From assembly GCA_963824595.1 (NCBI GenBank), contig CAWGPY010000007.1:62001-126000 (forward strand): DNA of 64,000 nt. The letters are read 5' to 3'. Positions 38,610 to 47,057 of this stretch are shown here, piece after piece. The first letter of the stretch is position 1; each line of letters begins with the position of its first letter. The notes under the pieces were generated by a model. The model saw only the letters and a program-made list of their open reading frames with translations. It was not told the DNA's origin and did no database searches. This DNA is from Cybelea sp963824595. Lineage in GTDB: Bacteria > Vulcanimicrobiota > Vulcanimicrobiia > Vulcanimicrobiales > Vulcanimicrobiaceae. The position numbers were made by a program, and so were the translations under genes.

Positions 38610-39473
38610 TCACTGGGGGCACTTCACGGGGTGCCGCGCAAGCCAGCTTTCGGCGAGTGTCCCGGCACTCGCCATGAGTTGCTGGGGGATTCGTGCGCCG
38701 CCCGCGTAGACGCCCACGCCGAACATCCAGGCCCTATGGTACTTTGGTTTCGCGCTGCATAGCGGCGGCGAGCGGTGCTCGTAATCAAAGACGCCGTACG
38801 GGCCGACGTTACGCCAAAACGCGAGAATGCGGGAGACGGGCCACGGCGGACCTACGTGCAGCCTTGCTGTGGACGGTGACGAAAACGCCGTTGCCTCGGC
38901 GAAACGAGGGTCGATCCGGTGAACCCCCGTTGCATCGCGGAGTTCGAGGTGGACGTGTACGACAGATCCTACGGCGGCTGCGTTAACGCGTGCATTGGCA
39001 AGCTGGAACGCGGGGTCGGATCGAGCATCCTTCGTCAACGTGTCGCCGGGGCGCAGAAGCGCCGGAATCAAAACGGTCTTTTCTCCTGGATTCGAAGCGG
39101 TGATCGGAAGACCCATGAAGGCGGTCGGTCCTAGGAAAAATGCGTCATCGGGCGTCGCCGCAGCGCTCTCGTCGGCAAGGCGAGTCAGTTCGGCTTCAAC
39201 GTTCTCTCCGGAGAAAGAGCGCTGGAATACGAAAGTATGTTTATTGCTCCCGCTGGATCCGCGAACGTCCCAGCCGTCGTTCTTAGCCGCGTCAAAGCCG
39301 AAAGCGGACGGTCCTCCGAGTTGTTGCGTGGCGGCAAACGCATCGTCGTCGAAGGTCTCTCTGTAGCGGACGACCTCTCGACCTTTTACGGTCGTGTCGA
39401 TCGTCTGCGTGACGTCGAGCCGGCAGCCGGTCAGCGCCAGAAGCGCCGAAATGGAAAAGAGAGCGCGAAGCAC
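38610..39473 (-). CDS. LppM/DUF3153-like lipoprotein
   Basis: GTG 39473 gives 287 residues with lipobox LTGC (ALLALTGC). The mature N-terminus RLDVTQTIDTTVKGREVVRYRETFDDDAF matches the start of the LppM domain known from actinobacterial envelope lipoproteins. The C-terminal region is less typical, with four tryptophans and two cysteines. The role is unknown; in mycobacteria the LppM domain is implicated in lipid or phosphoinositide binding. The gene lies downstream of nrdJ on the same strand, 59 bases away. Confidence 0.65.
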   Translation of the reverse strand: MLRALFSISALLALTGCRLDVTQTIDTTVKGREVVRYRETFDDDAFAATQQLGGPSAFGFDAAKNDGWDVRGSSGSNKHTFVFQRSFSGENVEAELTRLADESAAATPDDAFFLGPTAFMGLPITASNPGEKTVLIPALLRPGDTLTKDARSDPAFQLANARVNAAAVGSVVHVHLELRDATGVHRIDPRFAEATAFSSPSTARLHVGPPWPVSRILAFWRNVGPYGVFDYEHRSPPLCSAKPKYHRAWMFGVGVYAGGARIPQQLMASAGTLAESWLARHPVKCPQ

Positions 39474-39532
39474 ACAGACATGGATTTGTCCAGTATAATC
39501 GGCTTCCTTTAGCTGGCGCCGGTGGACGGGGT

Positions 39533-42500
39533 TTAGCTACAGCCGCTCGTTGCCCCGCAGGAGTCGCACTTTTCGCACGCGCCGTTGCGCACCATCGTGA
39601 GCTGGCCGCACTCGGAGCAGGCATTGCCCGTGTAGCCCTTGGCCTTCGACGCGCTGATCGCTTCGGTTCGCGCGAGCGTCGCCGTCGCGGTTCCGCCGTT
39701 GCTGCTGGGACGGTGCTGCGGCGCCGGCGGATCGTGCGCGACCTGCGCGCCGCCGCCGCCGGGCGGCGGCTCCTGCCCCGGATGCAGATGCGTGCTAACC
39801 GGATGCAGCTTCTCGGCGATGCCCACGGGCCGCACCTGAACGCCGGCGTCTTCCTCGGCGATGTACTCCTCTTGCGCCTCGGGCCCCATCGCATCCATCT
39901 GCATGGACGGCTGCACGTGCGCCAGCTCGTAGCGGCCGAGATAGCTGACGGCGAGCTCGCGAAAGATGTAGTCGAGGATCGAGGTCGCCATCTTGATGTG
40001 ATCGTGCCCGATCACCGGGCCGTTGGGCTCGAAGCGCGTAAACGTAAAGGCCTCGACGAACTCCTCGAGCGGAACGCCGTGCTGTAAGCCCAGCGAGATC
40101 GCGATCGCGAAGTTGTTCATCAGCGAGCGGAAGGCCGCGCCCTCCTTGTGCATGTCGATGAAGATTTCGCCGAGCTGTCCGCCCTCGTACTCGCCGGTGC
40201 GCAGGTACACCTTGTGGCCCGAGATGGTCGCCTTTTGCGTGTAACCGCTGCGGCGCTGCGGCATCGGCCGGCGCTTGGCGATGTAGCGGTAGACGATCTT
40301 CTCGGCGATCTGCATCGGCGTGGTAAACGGCTGGGGCTGTGCAAGCGCCGTCTCCTCCGCGGTGCTCGCGTCGCCGCCAAAGTCGTAACTCGCGGCAAGC
40401 GGCTGCGATAGCTTCGATCCGTCACGGTAGAGCGCGATCGCTTTGACCATCCGTTCCCATGAGTAACGATAGGCTTCCTTGACATCGCCGATTGTCGCGT
40501 TCTGTGGAAGATTCACGGTCTTCGAGATCGACCCACTGACGAATGGCTGAGCGGAGGCCAACATATCGACATGCGCGAGCGGCCGGATGTAGCGAGAGCC
40601 GTACCGGCCGCATGGAGTAGCGCAATCGAAGACGGCCAAGTGCTCGTCGTTGAGATACGGCGCGCCCTCGACCGTCATGCGGCCGCAGATGTGCGCCGAG
40701 GCCTCCTCGATCTGTTGTGTTGAGAATCCGAGTCCGTCGCGCAGGATCGAGAAGTGCCAGTCGTTGAGTTGCTCTTCAGTTAGCCCGAGCTTCTCTTTGC
40801 AGAATTCCTCGCCCAGAACGAACTTGTTAAAGACAAACGGCAGCTCGAATGCGCTGGGCAGCACCTTCTCAACTCGCGCGATCGCTTCATCGTCGAAGCC
40901 TTTTGCCTTGAGTGTCGCCCGATTGATGTGCGGCGCCTCATCGAGCGTCCCCGTGCCCTTGGCGTAGATCTCGATCGCGTTGATCTGATCTTGCGAATAC
41001 CCGAGCTTATGAAGCGCGGCGTCGACTGACTGATTGACGATCTTGAAGTAGCCGCCGCCGGCAAGCTTTTTGAACTTTACGAGTGCGAAGTCGGGCTCAA
41101 TACCCGTCGTATCGCAGTCCATCACCAAACCGATTGTGTTGTGCGAGATGAAGCCGTTCGCAATGTAGGTCACATTAGCCGGAACGGAAAGGTCGTAAGT
41201 GAGCTGCTCGCCGCCGTCCTCGTTCGACACGACCTCATCGTAATGGAAGCTCAGGGCCGTTTGGAGGTCGACATCGCTGGTCTGCTCTAAGAGCGCCGCC
41301 GCCGTCGTGCGGCTGATCACGCCCGTCCCGGCATTGCGGTGGCGATAGTTATAGAGCTTGGTGCTCGAATAGAACTCGCTCGACCGCGGGACCAGCGCCT
41401 TGATCAGGTCCTTACGCAGGAAGACGCGGTCGTTCTTCGTGCCCTGCCATGTGTCGCAGAAGCGAATGGCATTGCCCTTGCGCTCTCCGATGAATCCGAT
41501 ATTTTCGATGAACGTGCGTGCGTAAACTGCGTTACGCACGCGAAGCACGTAGAGTTCGGCAGCGCCCCAGCCGGAGATGTCGACCTTCGTGCTTGTGGGG
41601 ATGCCGAGCATGAGCATGACGGTCCGCACCTCGTCCGAAAGGCTTGCGTTCGCCGTCGCGAGGTGAGCGACGCCCTGGGTCACCGTTCCGTCGGCTTCGA
41701 AGAGGCCGCGGAGGAACGCGCCGTACACCTTCGGATCGTTCGAGGCGAGGATCGAATCGGGAATGTGCGCGATGTAGCCTTTGCCGCGATGGTCCGTCGA
41801 CGGGTGATGCTTCGCGAAGCCACAGGCTTCCCACCACATCGTCAACGGGACGGAGTTGACTCCAACCTCGATGTAGCCGGTCTTCTGCGTGACGGTGGCG
41901 TCGACGTTGAACAGCTCCTTCGCCCGCAGGACGAGGCGGTCGCGCACGTCGGGATCGGTCTCGGCCACGCATAGCCGCAGGCCTTTTGCGTGGAGAGAGC
42001 CGTCGCCCATGAAGTAGCCGACGAACTCGGCCAGGTCCGAAGACATCGTGCGCGGTACTCGCGTCGTGAAGTCGGCCGTCCAGTACTCGTCGCCGAGGGG
42101 CGGAAGATTGACCCCGCGCGGCGCTCCGGCGAACCCGCCCATCGAAAGCGCGACCGTGTCGCCGGCGCCAACCTCGGCGAAGCGCTTCCAAACGAGCTCG
42201 CCGGAGGGCTTCTCGACGACCTTGACGCGGTGCTCGGGCGTTCCTTGAATGACGTACCCACCCGCGGTCTTGATCCGAAGCGTCGGTGCGATTCCGTTCA
42301 CGTAGAATTGAGTCGCTCGCTGTTCGCCGTCGTCCGTTAGAACGCGAGCGTCGATCGTCTGCCACTTTTCGCCGTCGGGATTGCCCATGCGCTGCAGCCG
42401 CGTTAGGCCCCGGTCCGTAATCACCAGCGAGTTGCCGGTGACGCATCCCGTGGGCGCCGTAACCGTGACTTGGGCGTTGCGGAAACCGGCGACTTCACCG

Positions 42501-45500
42501 ATCGTTAGCGCATCATCCCACATCTTGCGAGCGAGCGCCCAGGTCTTTTCCGTGAACAGCGTCGGCATGTAGGTGACGGGTTTGACGGTAAGGCCTTCGT
42601 ACTCACTCGGATCGGACGCATAAGCAGCCCGGCGATGGTTGCGAATGACGCGCAGCATAGGCTCGCGGTTCGCTTCGAATCGGGCGAACGGGCCGAGTTG
42701 CTGACCGATCTCCGCCGAGGTGCGGTATGCCATGCCCGTCTGCAAGGCGTTGATGGCCGCGCACCATCCAAAAGCTTCCTCCGAATCGTACGGTAGGCCC
42801 ATGCGCATGAGAAGCGTTCCCAGGTTCGCATAACCCAGGCCGAGCGTGCGATACAGGTGATTCTTCTCCGCGATCCGTTTCGAGGGCATCTGACCCATCG
42901 AAACCGAAATTTCAAGGGTCGTCGTCCAAATGCGAGTCGCATCCGCAAAACGCTGTGCGTCAAAATTACCATCCGCGTTGAGAAATTTGACGAGGTTGAG
43001 GCTAGAAAGATTGCACGCCGAATCATTCACCCAAAGAAATTCTGAACACGGGTTGGTTGCTTCGATGCGCTCGTCGTTCGAACACGTGTGCCACTCTTGA
43101 ATTGTGTCGTCGAATTGCAAGCCGGGATCCGCACATTGCCATGCAGCAATGCCGATCTGCTCCCACAGATCGCGAGCCTTGATCCGCTTTACAACATCGC
43201 CGGTCGTCCGCGCCGTCAGGAGCCAATCGTCGTCTTTGTCAATCGCGCTAAAGAACGCGTTGGTAAGACGCACCGAGTTGTTCGAGTTCTGTCCCGACAC
43301 GGTGAGATAGGCCTCGGAGTCCCAGCCGGTGTCGTATTGCTCGACCTCAAGCCGCGTGTATCCCTGGCGCGCGTAATCGAGCGCATTCTGCGCAGCGCCG
43401 GACGGAATACCAACGGCGATCGCCTCCCGGATCGCACTGCGAAGCGACGCGTTGAGCGCAGGATCGAGCCTCGCCTGATCCGGCACGCGCGTATCGTGCG
43501 CCGCGGAGATGATCGCGTTGAGTTGCTTTTCAAAAATGCGCGAGCCGATCACGAGATCGGCGACCTTGCGCTCCTCGCGGACCTTCCAATTCACAAACTC
43601 TTCGATGTCGGGATGGTCGGCGTTGAGCACGACCATCTTCGCCGCGCGGCGCGTCGTGCCGCCGGATTTGATCGCACCCGCCGCGCGATCGAACACCTTC
43701 AGGAACGACATCAGGCCGCTCGACGTGCCGCCGCCGGTGAGCTTCTCGCCTGCCGCGCGGAGCTTCGAGAAATTCGCTCCGCTACCCGAACCGCCCTTAA
43801 AGATGCGCGCTTCGCGAATCACGCCGTCGAAGATGCCGCCCTCGTTGACCAGATCGTCTTCGAGGCCGATGATGAAGCAATTGTGGACGACGACGTTTCT
43901 GGTAAGGAACGTCCCGCTTTCGGTCTGAATGTCGTACACCGGCATCGGGCCGAGCGGTTCGATAGAAACAATTCTCGGCAACCGCTCCGTCTTTGGCGCC
44001 TTCCCGGGACGCAAAAAAGTTTCGAGCAGGCGGCGCGTCTTCTTTTGGTCGACGAATCCGATCTGCTCGGCAAACCGCTGGCGGGCCTGCTCTAGGCCGA
44101 TTATTATTTTTGTGAACGGCTTACGAATATTGTCGTACGGGCCGTACGTATGAATCGTGTGGACGATGCCGAGGTTACGCAGTAGCGCTGAGACATCTTC
44201 GCCGAAGCCGCGTGATATTGTTCCGAACTCGACCTTGCCGCTGGCGGTTACGCAGCCATCGGCTTGAAAGAGCGAGCGCAGGTACTCGCAGACGGCTTCG
44301 CGCCCCAGGCGCATCACCGTCTTCGGCACCCGAAGGGAATCGCTGCGTCGCTGGAGGTCGTACCTTTCGACGAACGGCCGCAGGACCTCACCGTAATAGC
44401 GCCTCCGCGTTACGAGCACAGCGCCGCTGGGTGTTAGTCCGCTCGCCTCACGATAGTGACGGCTTGCCAAGACGAGATCGGAGCTCGCGCTTACGTGTTC
44501 GCGTTCGTCATCATTTACTGTCATCGCCTCAGGCGTGAGGCTACGGTTGGTCCCGTGGTCGTATTGACCGACGAAACCGTCGCCTTGTACCCAACCAGCA
44601 AGTGACGCTTCGGCTACGTCGGCGAACGAGGCCGATCGCTTGAGGATTCCCGTTCGAGTCTTCTCTACGAGGCACTCATCGACTATTAATTCATCGACGC
44701 GCTTCCAAATGGGCTTCCTAGTACGATCGATGCAAGATAAGACCAGATGATCGCTCGTCGCCTCGACGAAGTTGCCATCCGATAGGTTCACGCGAAATAC
44801 CGGCTTCGTGCCATTGGGTTTTACGGCTACGACCCGCGTGATTCCGTCGCGGTCGTAGACGAGTTGTCCAATCATCTTGCCGTCAACGATGTCCCCGATC
44901 GGAATGGGCCCGTCCGGCGTGGAAACGAGCGCATGATGCGGAAGGCACGCGCTGACTTGCGGACGAGTGTAAGTGTCGGCAGACGGACGCGACGTTCCGT
45001 CGGCGGCGTCAACGTACCAGTGTCCCTGTGCCGGGCCCGAAATGCCGTACGCCCAGTGCAAGCCGGTGTTGAACCACTGCGGTGAGTTGGGCGCGCCGAT
45101 CTGGCGCGCGAGCATCGCGCACATCTCGTCGTAATAGACCTGCGCGTCGTTCTCGGAGTCGAAGTAGCCGTGCTTCCAGCCCCAGTAGGTCCAGCAGCCG
45201 GCCATCCGGTTGAAGACCTGGCGCGCGTCGCGCTCCCCCCCGAACTGGTCGTCGCGGGGCATCGCCTCGAGGGCCGCGTCGTCGGCGATCGAGCGCTGGA
45301 GCCACTCCGGCACCCCGTCCTCCGCCACGCGGGCCGTAGCCGTCGGAACCCCCGCCTTGCGGCAGTATTTCTGGGCGAGCACGTCCACGGCGACCTGGCT
45401 CCAAGCGGCCGGAACCATGACGTCCTTGGCCTCGAAGATCACCGATCCGTCGGGGTTGACGATTTTCGAGGTCCGGGGCTCGAAAGCCACGCCGGCATAG

Positions 45501-45538
45501 GGGTCGCCGGGGGCAGAATAGATACGCGCAAACTTCAT
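39533..45538 (-). CDS. nrdJ: Class II (adenosylcobalamin-dependent) ribonucleotide reductase with two inteins
   Basis: ATG 45538 follows GAGGAG by 6 bases and gives a 2001-residue precursor. Removing the inteins leaves exteins of 197, 478 and 534 residues, a 1209-residue enzyme of normal class II length. Catalytic sequences are visible: the redox cysteine in QVSA-CFI at the first splice junction, ATNPCSE (radical cysteine), CNLSSLNL and APTG-TIGLVMDCDTTG at the second junction. The C-terminus has a zinc-type CxxC cluster (CSECG, CEKCDSCG). The enzyme reduces ribonucleotides using B12 and needs no oxygen or NrdB. NrdR-like boxes lie upstream. No second RNR is visible here. Confidence 0.95.
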   Translation of the reverse strand: MKFARIYSAPGDPYAGVAFEPRTSKIVNPDGSVIFEAKDVMVPAAWSQVAVDVLAQKYCRKAGVPTATARVAEDGVPEWLQRSIADDAALEAMPRDDQFGGERDARQVFNRMAGCWTYWGWKHGYFDSENDAQVYYDEMCAMLARQIGAPNSPQWFNTGLHWAYGISGPAQGHWYVDAADGTSRPSADTYTRPQVSACLPHHALVSTPDGPIPIGDIVDGKMIGQLVYDRDGITRVVAVKPNGTKPVFRVNLSDGNFVEATSDHLVLSCIDRTRKPIWKRVDELIVDECLVEKTRTGILKRSASFADVAEASLAGWVQGDGFVGQYDHGTNRSLTPEAMTVNDDEREHVSASSDLVLASRHYREASGLTPSGAVLVTRRRYYGEVLRPFVERYDLQRRSDSLRVPKTVMRLGREAVCEYLRSLFQADGCVTASGKVEFGTISRGFGEDVSALLRNLGIVHTIHTYGPYDNIRKPFTKIIIGLEQARQRFAEQIGFVDQKKTRRLLETFLRPGKAPKTERLPRIVSIEPLGPMPVYDIQTESGTFLTRNVVVHNCFIIGLEDDLVNEGGIFDGVIREARIFKGGSGSGANFSKLRAAGEKLTGGGTSSGLMSFLKVFDRAAGAIKSGGTTRRAAKMVVLNADHPDIEEFVNWKVREERKVADLVIGSRIFEKQLNAIISAAHDTRVPDQARLDPALNASLRSAIREAIAVGIPSGAAQNALDYARQGYTRLEVEQYDTGWDSEAYLTVSGQNSNNSVRLTNAFFSAIDKDDDWLLTARTTGDVVKRIKARDLWEQIGIAAWQCADPGLQFDDTIQEWHTCSNDERIEATNPCSEFLWVNDSACNLSSLNLVKFLNADGNFDAQRFADATRIWTTTLEISVSMGQMPSKRIAEKNHLYRTLGLGYANLGTLLMRMGLPYDSEEAFGWCAAINALQTGMAYRTSAEIGQQLGPFARFEANREPMLRVIRNHRRAAYASDPSEYEGLTVKPVTYMPTLFTEKTWALARKMWDDALTIGEVAGFRNAQVTVTAPTGCVTGNSLVITDRGLTRLQRMGNPDGEKWQTIDARVLTDDGEQRATQFYVNGIAPTLRIKTAGGYVIQGTPEHRVKVVEKPSGELVWKRFAEVGAGDTVALSMGGFAGAPRGVNLPPLGDEYWTADFTTRVPRTMSSDLAEFVGYFMGDGSLHAKGLRLCVAETDPDVRDRLVLRAKELFNVDATVTQKTGYIEVGVNSVPLTMWWEACGFAKHHPSTDHRGKGYIAHIPDSILASNDPKVYGAFLRGLFEADGTVTQGVAHLATANASLSDEVRTVMLMLGIPTSTKVDISGWGAAELYVLRVRNAVYARTFIENIGFIGERKGNAIRFCDTWQGTKNDRVFLRKDLIKALVPRSSEFYSSTKLYNYRHRNAGTGVISRTTAAALLEQTSDVDLQTALSFHYDEVVSNEDGGEQLTYDLSVPANVTYIANGFISHNTIGLVMDCDTTGIEPDFALVKFKKLAGGGYFKIVNQSVDAALHKLGYSQDQINAIEIYAKGTGTLDEAPHINRATLKAKGFDDEAIARVEKVLPSAFELPFVFNKFVLGEEFCKEKLGLTEEQLNDWHFSILRDGLGFSTQQIEEASAHICGRMTVEGAPYLNDEHLAVFDCATPCGRYGSRYIRPLAHVDMLASAQPFVSGSISKTVNLPQNATIGDVKEAYRYSWERMVKAIALYRDGSKLSQPLAASYDFGGDASTAEETALAQPQPFTTPMQIAEKIVYRYIAKRRPMPQRRSGYTQKATISGHKVYLRTGEYEGGQLGEIFIDMHKEGAAFRSLMNNFAIAISLGLQHGVPLEEFVEAFTFTRFEPNGPVIGHDHIKMATSILDYIFRELAVSYLGRYELAHVQPSMQMDAMGPEAQEEYIAEEDAGVQVRPVGIAEKLHPVSTHLHPGQEPPPGGGGAQVAHDPPAPQHRPSSNGGTATATLARTEAISASKAKGYTGNACSECGQLTMVRNGACEKCDSCGATSGCS
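41138..42445 (-). other. Intein 2 of NrdJ (436 residues, LAGLIDADG homing endonuclease type)
   Basis: The intein begins at Cys1032 of the precursor (CVTGNSLVITDRG) and ends FISHN, with Thr as the +1 residue, interrupting APTG/TIGLVMDCDTTG. Splicing block B is GTPEHRVKVV, and the two dodecapeptide motifs are FVGYFMGDGSL (about 141-151) and LRGLFEADGTV (about 245-255), 95 residues apart. All splicing residues (Cys1, block-B His, penultimate His, terminal Asn) are present, so it should be active. The interrupted motif is a conserved substrate-binding loop, a typical homing site. Confidence 0.93.
43880..44947 (-). other. Intein 1 of NrdJ (356 residues, LAGLIDADG homing endonuclease type)
   Basis: The intein begins at Cys198 (CLPHHALVSTPDGPIPIGD) and ends NVVVHN, with Cys as the +1 residue. 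It interrupts QVSA/CFIIGLEDD, so the +1 nucleophile is the reductase's own redox cysteine. The endonuclease motifs are LAGWVQGDGFVG (about 116-127) and LRSLFQADGCV (about 223-233). Block B is ATSDHLVLS. Splicing residues are intact. The DNA of this segment has several A/T-rich stretches (for example near 44100-44150), unlike the exteins near 45 kb, in keeping with horizontal arrival. Confidence 0.93.
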
Positions 45539-45599
45539 GAGCGGCTCCTCAACATATCGAACACCTGTTCGCATCCGAGAGATTCGCGACGGCCGATAT

Positions 45600-45647
45600 A
45601 GGTAACCTATTGTGTCATATCGCCGCCTTTACCACAAGATATTGGGG
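45600..45647. promoter_or_regulatory. Tandem NrdR-like boxes upstream of nrdJ
   Basis: Two 16-base sites resemble the palindromic NrdR consensus ACACWATATWTWGTGT. The site at 45632-45647 (CCACAAGATATTGGGG) matches 12 of 16 positions and the one at 45600-45615 (AGGTAACCTATTGTGT) matches 11, by eye. They are 32 bases apart, the usual helical spacing of NrdR pairs. Binding of NrdR with (d)ATP would repress nrdJ. They lie 62-110 bases before the nrdJ ATG. Confidence 0.65.
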
Positions 45648-45786
45648 GTACGCTTGAATTCCTTGTGAACCGCTTGTGGCCAGATCCTAAAATCGGTGGA
45701 GACCGCAGGGGGCAAGCTGGCGGGCGCGTGGAGGGCGTGTGGACAGTCCCGAGGATACCGGGGATAACCGGTGCAAGGCAGAGGCC

Positions 45787-46269
45787 ATGTTCGGACCCGA
45801 CCGCTTCGCGCCGCGGCTTCACGACGTCTCCCACGAGGAGCTCGAGGCGGCCGGTATCCGGGGCCTGATCGTCGACCTCGACAACACGCTGCTCGGCTTT
45901 CGCGAGACCGAGCTCGCCCAGGAGCACATTGACTGGGTGGCGCGCGCTCACGACCGCGGCTTCCGGATCGTGATGCTCTCCAATAACTTCTCCGAGCGCG
46001 TGCGGACGCTGGCCGCGCAGCTCGACGTCGCGTGCTTTCCCAACGCGCTGAAGCCGCTGCCGTTCGGCTTTCTGCGCGCGAAGCGGTGTCTGGGCATGCG
46101 CCGGCGCGAGATCGCCGTGGTCGGCGACCAGCTGTTCACCGACGTCCTGGGCGGAAAACTCTGCGGGCTCTATACGATCCTCACCGAGCCGATCGAGTCG
46201 AAGGACTTTGCGGTGACGCGCGTCTTCCGTTTCTTCGAGCGCGTGATGCTGCGGGGGCGCCGGGCATGA
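45787..46269 (+). CDS. yqeG: YqeG-family HAD phosphatase
   Basis: ATG 45787 follows AGAGG and gives 160 residues. It has the HAD motif I VDLDNTLLGFRE with Asp30 and Asp32, motif II MLSNNFSERV, Lys in NALKPLPFGF and motif IV VVGDQLFTDVLGGKLCGLYTILTEP. This is the YqeG/phosphatidylglycerophosphatase-like group (PF09419), which in other organisms sits upstream of yqeH or aroE. Here aroE overlaps it by 4 bases. Confidence 0.9.
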   Translation: MFGPDRFAPRLHDVSHEELEAAGIRGLIVDLDNTLLGFRETELAQEHIDWVARAHDRGFRIVMLSNNFSERVRTLAAQLDVACFPNALKPLPFGFLRAKRCLGMRRREIAVVGDQLFTDVLGGKLCGLYTILTEPIESKDFAVTRVFRFFERVMLRGRRA

Positions 46270-47003
46270 TGCTCGCGCTCCTCGGCGATCCGGTCGAGCA
46301 CAGCGCGAGCCCCCGCCTGCACCGCGAGTTTCTCGAGCAGGCCGATATCGCCGGCAGCTACGTCGCCCTTCGCGTGCCGGCCGGCGAATGCGCCGCCGCC
46401 ATTCAGCGTCTGCGCGCCGACGGGTTCGTCGGCTGCAACATCACGTATCCGCTCAAAGAGGAAGCGGCCGCCGCCTGCGAGTCGCTCGCCGACGAGGCGC
46501 GCCGCGCGCGCGCCGTCAACACGATCTTCTTCGGCGCGCGCGCGCTCGGCACGACGACCGACGGCATCGGCGCGCGCACCGCGATCGAAACCCTGCTCGA
46601 CGAGCCCGTGTCGCTCAAACGCATCGGCGTGCTGGGCTACGGGGCGACCGCGCGCGCGATCCTCGCCGAGCTGCACGACTGCGACGCGTATGCGTTCGTG
46701 TGGGGACGCGACGCCGAACGCGTGCGGGAAGCGTGCGATCGCTTCGAAGCCGCGCCGTGGCCCGACGAGAACCCGCCCGAAATCGTCATCAACACGCTGC
46801 CGCCCGGCGCGGAGCTTCCGCAGCGCCTGATCGCCGCGCTGCAAGTTCCGGATCTCGTGATGGACGCGAACTACGGCACGCGCTCGCTCTTGGCTCAAAC
46901 GCTGCGGCGCGACGTCATCCCGGGCGACGCCATGCTCGAGGCGCAGGCGCGGGCGAGCTTCGACTTCTGGCTGGCGCATCTCGACCACGTCGCCGGCGGC
47001 TAA
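46266..47003 (+). CDS. aroE: Shikimate dehydrogenase
   Basis: The 245-residue enzyme starts at ATG 46266, overlapping yqeG by 4 bases (ATGA). It reduces 3-dehydroshikimate with NADPH in aromatic amino-acid synthesis. The shikimate contacts are HSASPRLH (12-19), Lys64 in NITYPLKE, Asn85 in AVNTIF and Asp99 in TTDG. The NADP site is GYGATARAI. aroQ, encoding the preceding pathway step, lies 10.8 kb away on the same strand. Confidence 0.94.
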   Translation: MMLALLGDPVEHSASPRLHREFLEQADIAGSYVALRVPAGECAAAIQRLRADGFVGCNITYPLKEEAAAACESLADEARRARAVNTIFFGARALGTTTDGIGARTAIETLLDEPVSLKRIGVLGYGATARAILAELHDCDAYAFVWGRDAERVREACDRFEAAPWPDENPPEIVINTLPPGAELPQRLIAALQVPDLVMDANYGTRSLLAQTLRRDVIPGDAMLEAQARASFDFWLAHLDHVAGG

Positions 47004-47057
47004 ACGGCGAAACAACCGCGTCCGGCCCGGCGTAGGTGACGACGTGGATACCCCGCA

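Noticed and set aside
45539..45786. Possible cobalamin riboswitch before the B12-dependent nrdJ
   Set aside because: The region has no B12-box-like sequence or room for the full fold; B12 riboswitches control synthesis, transport and B12-independent enzymes rather than class II RNR.
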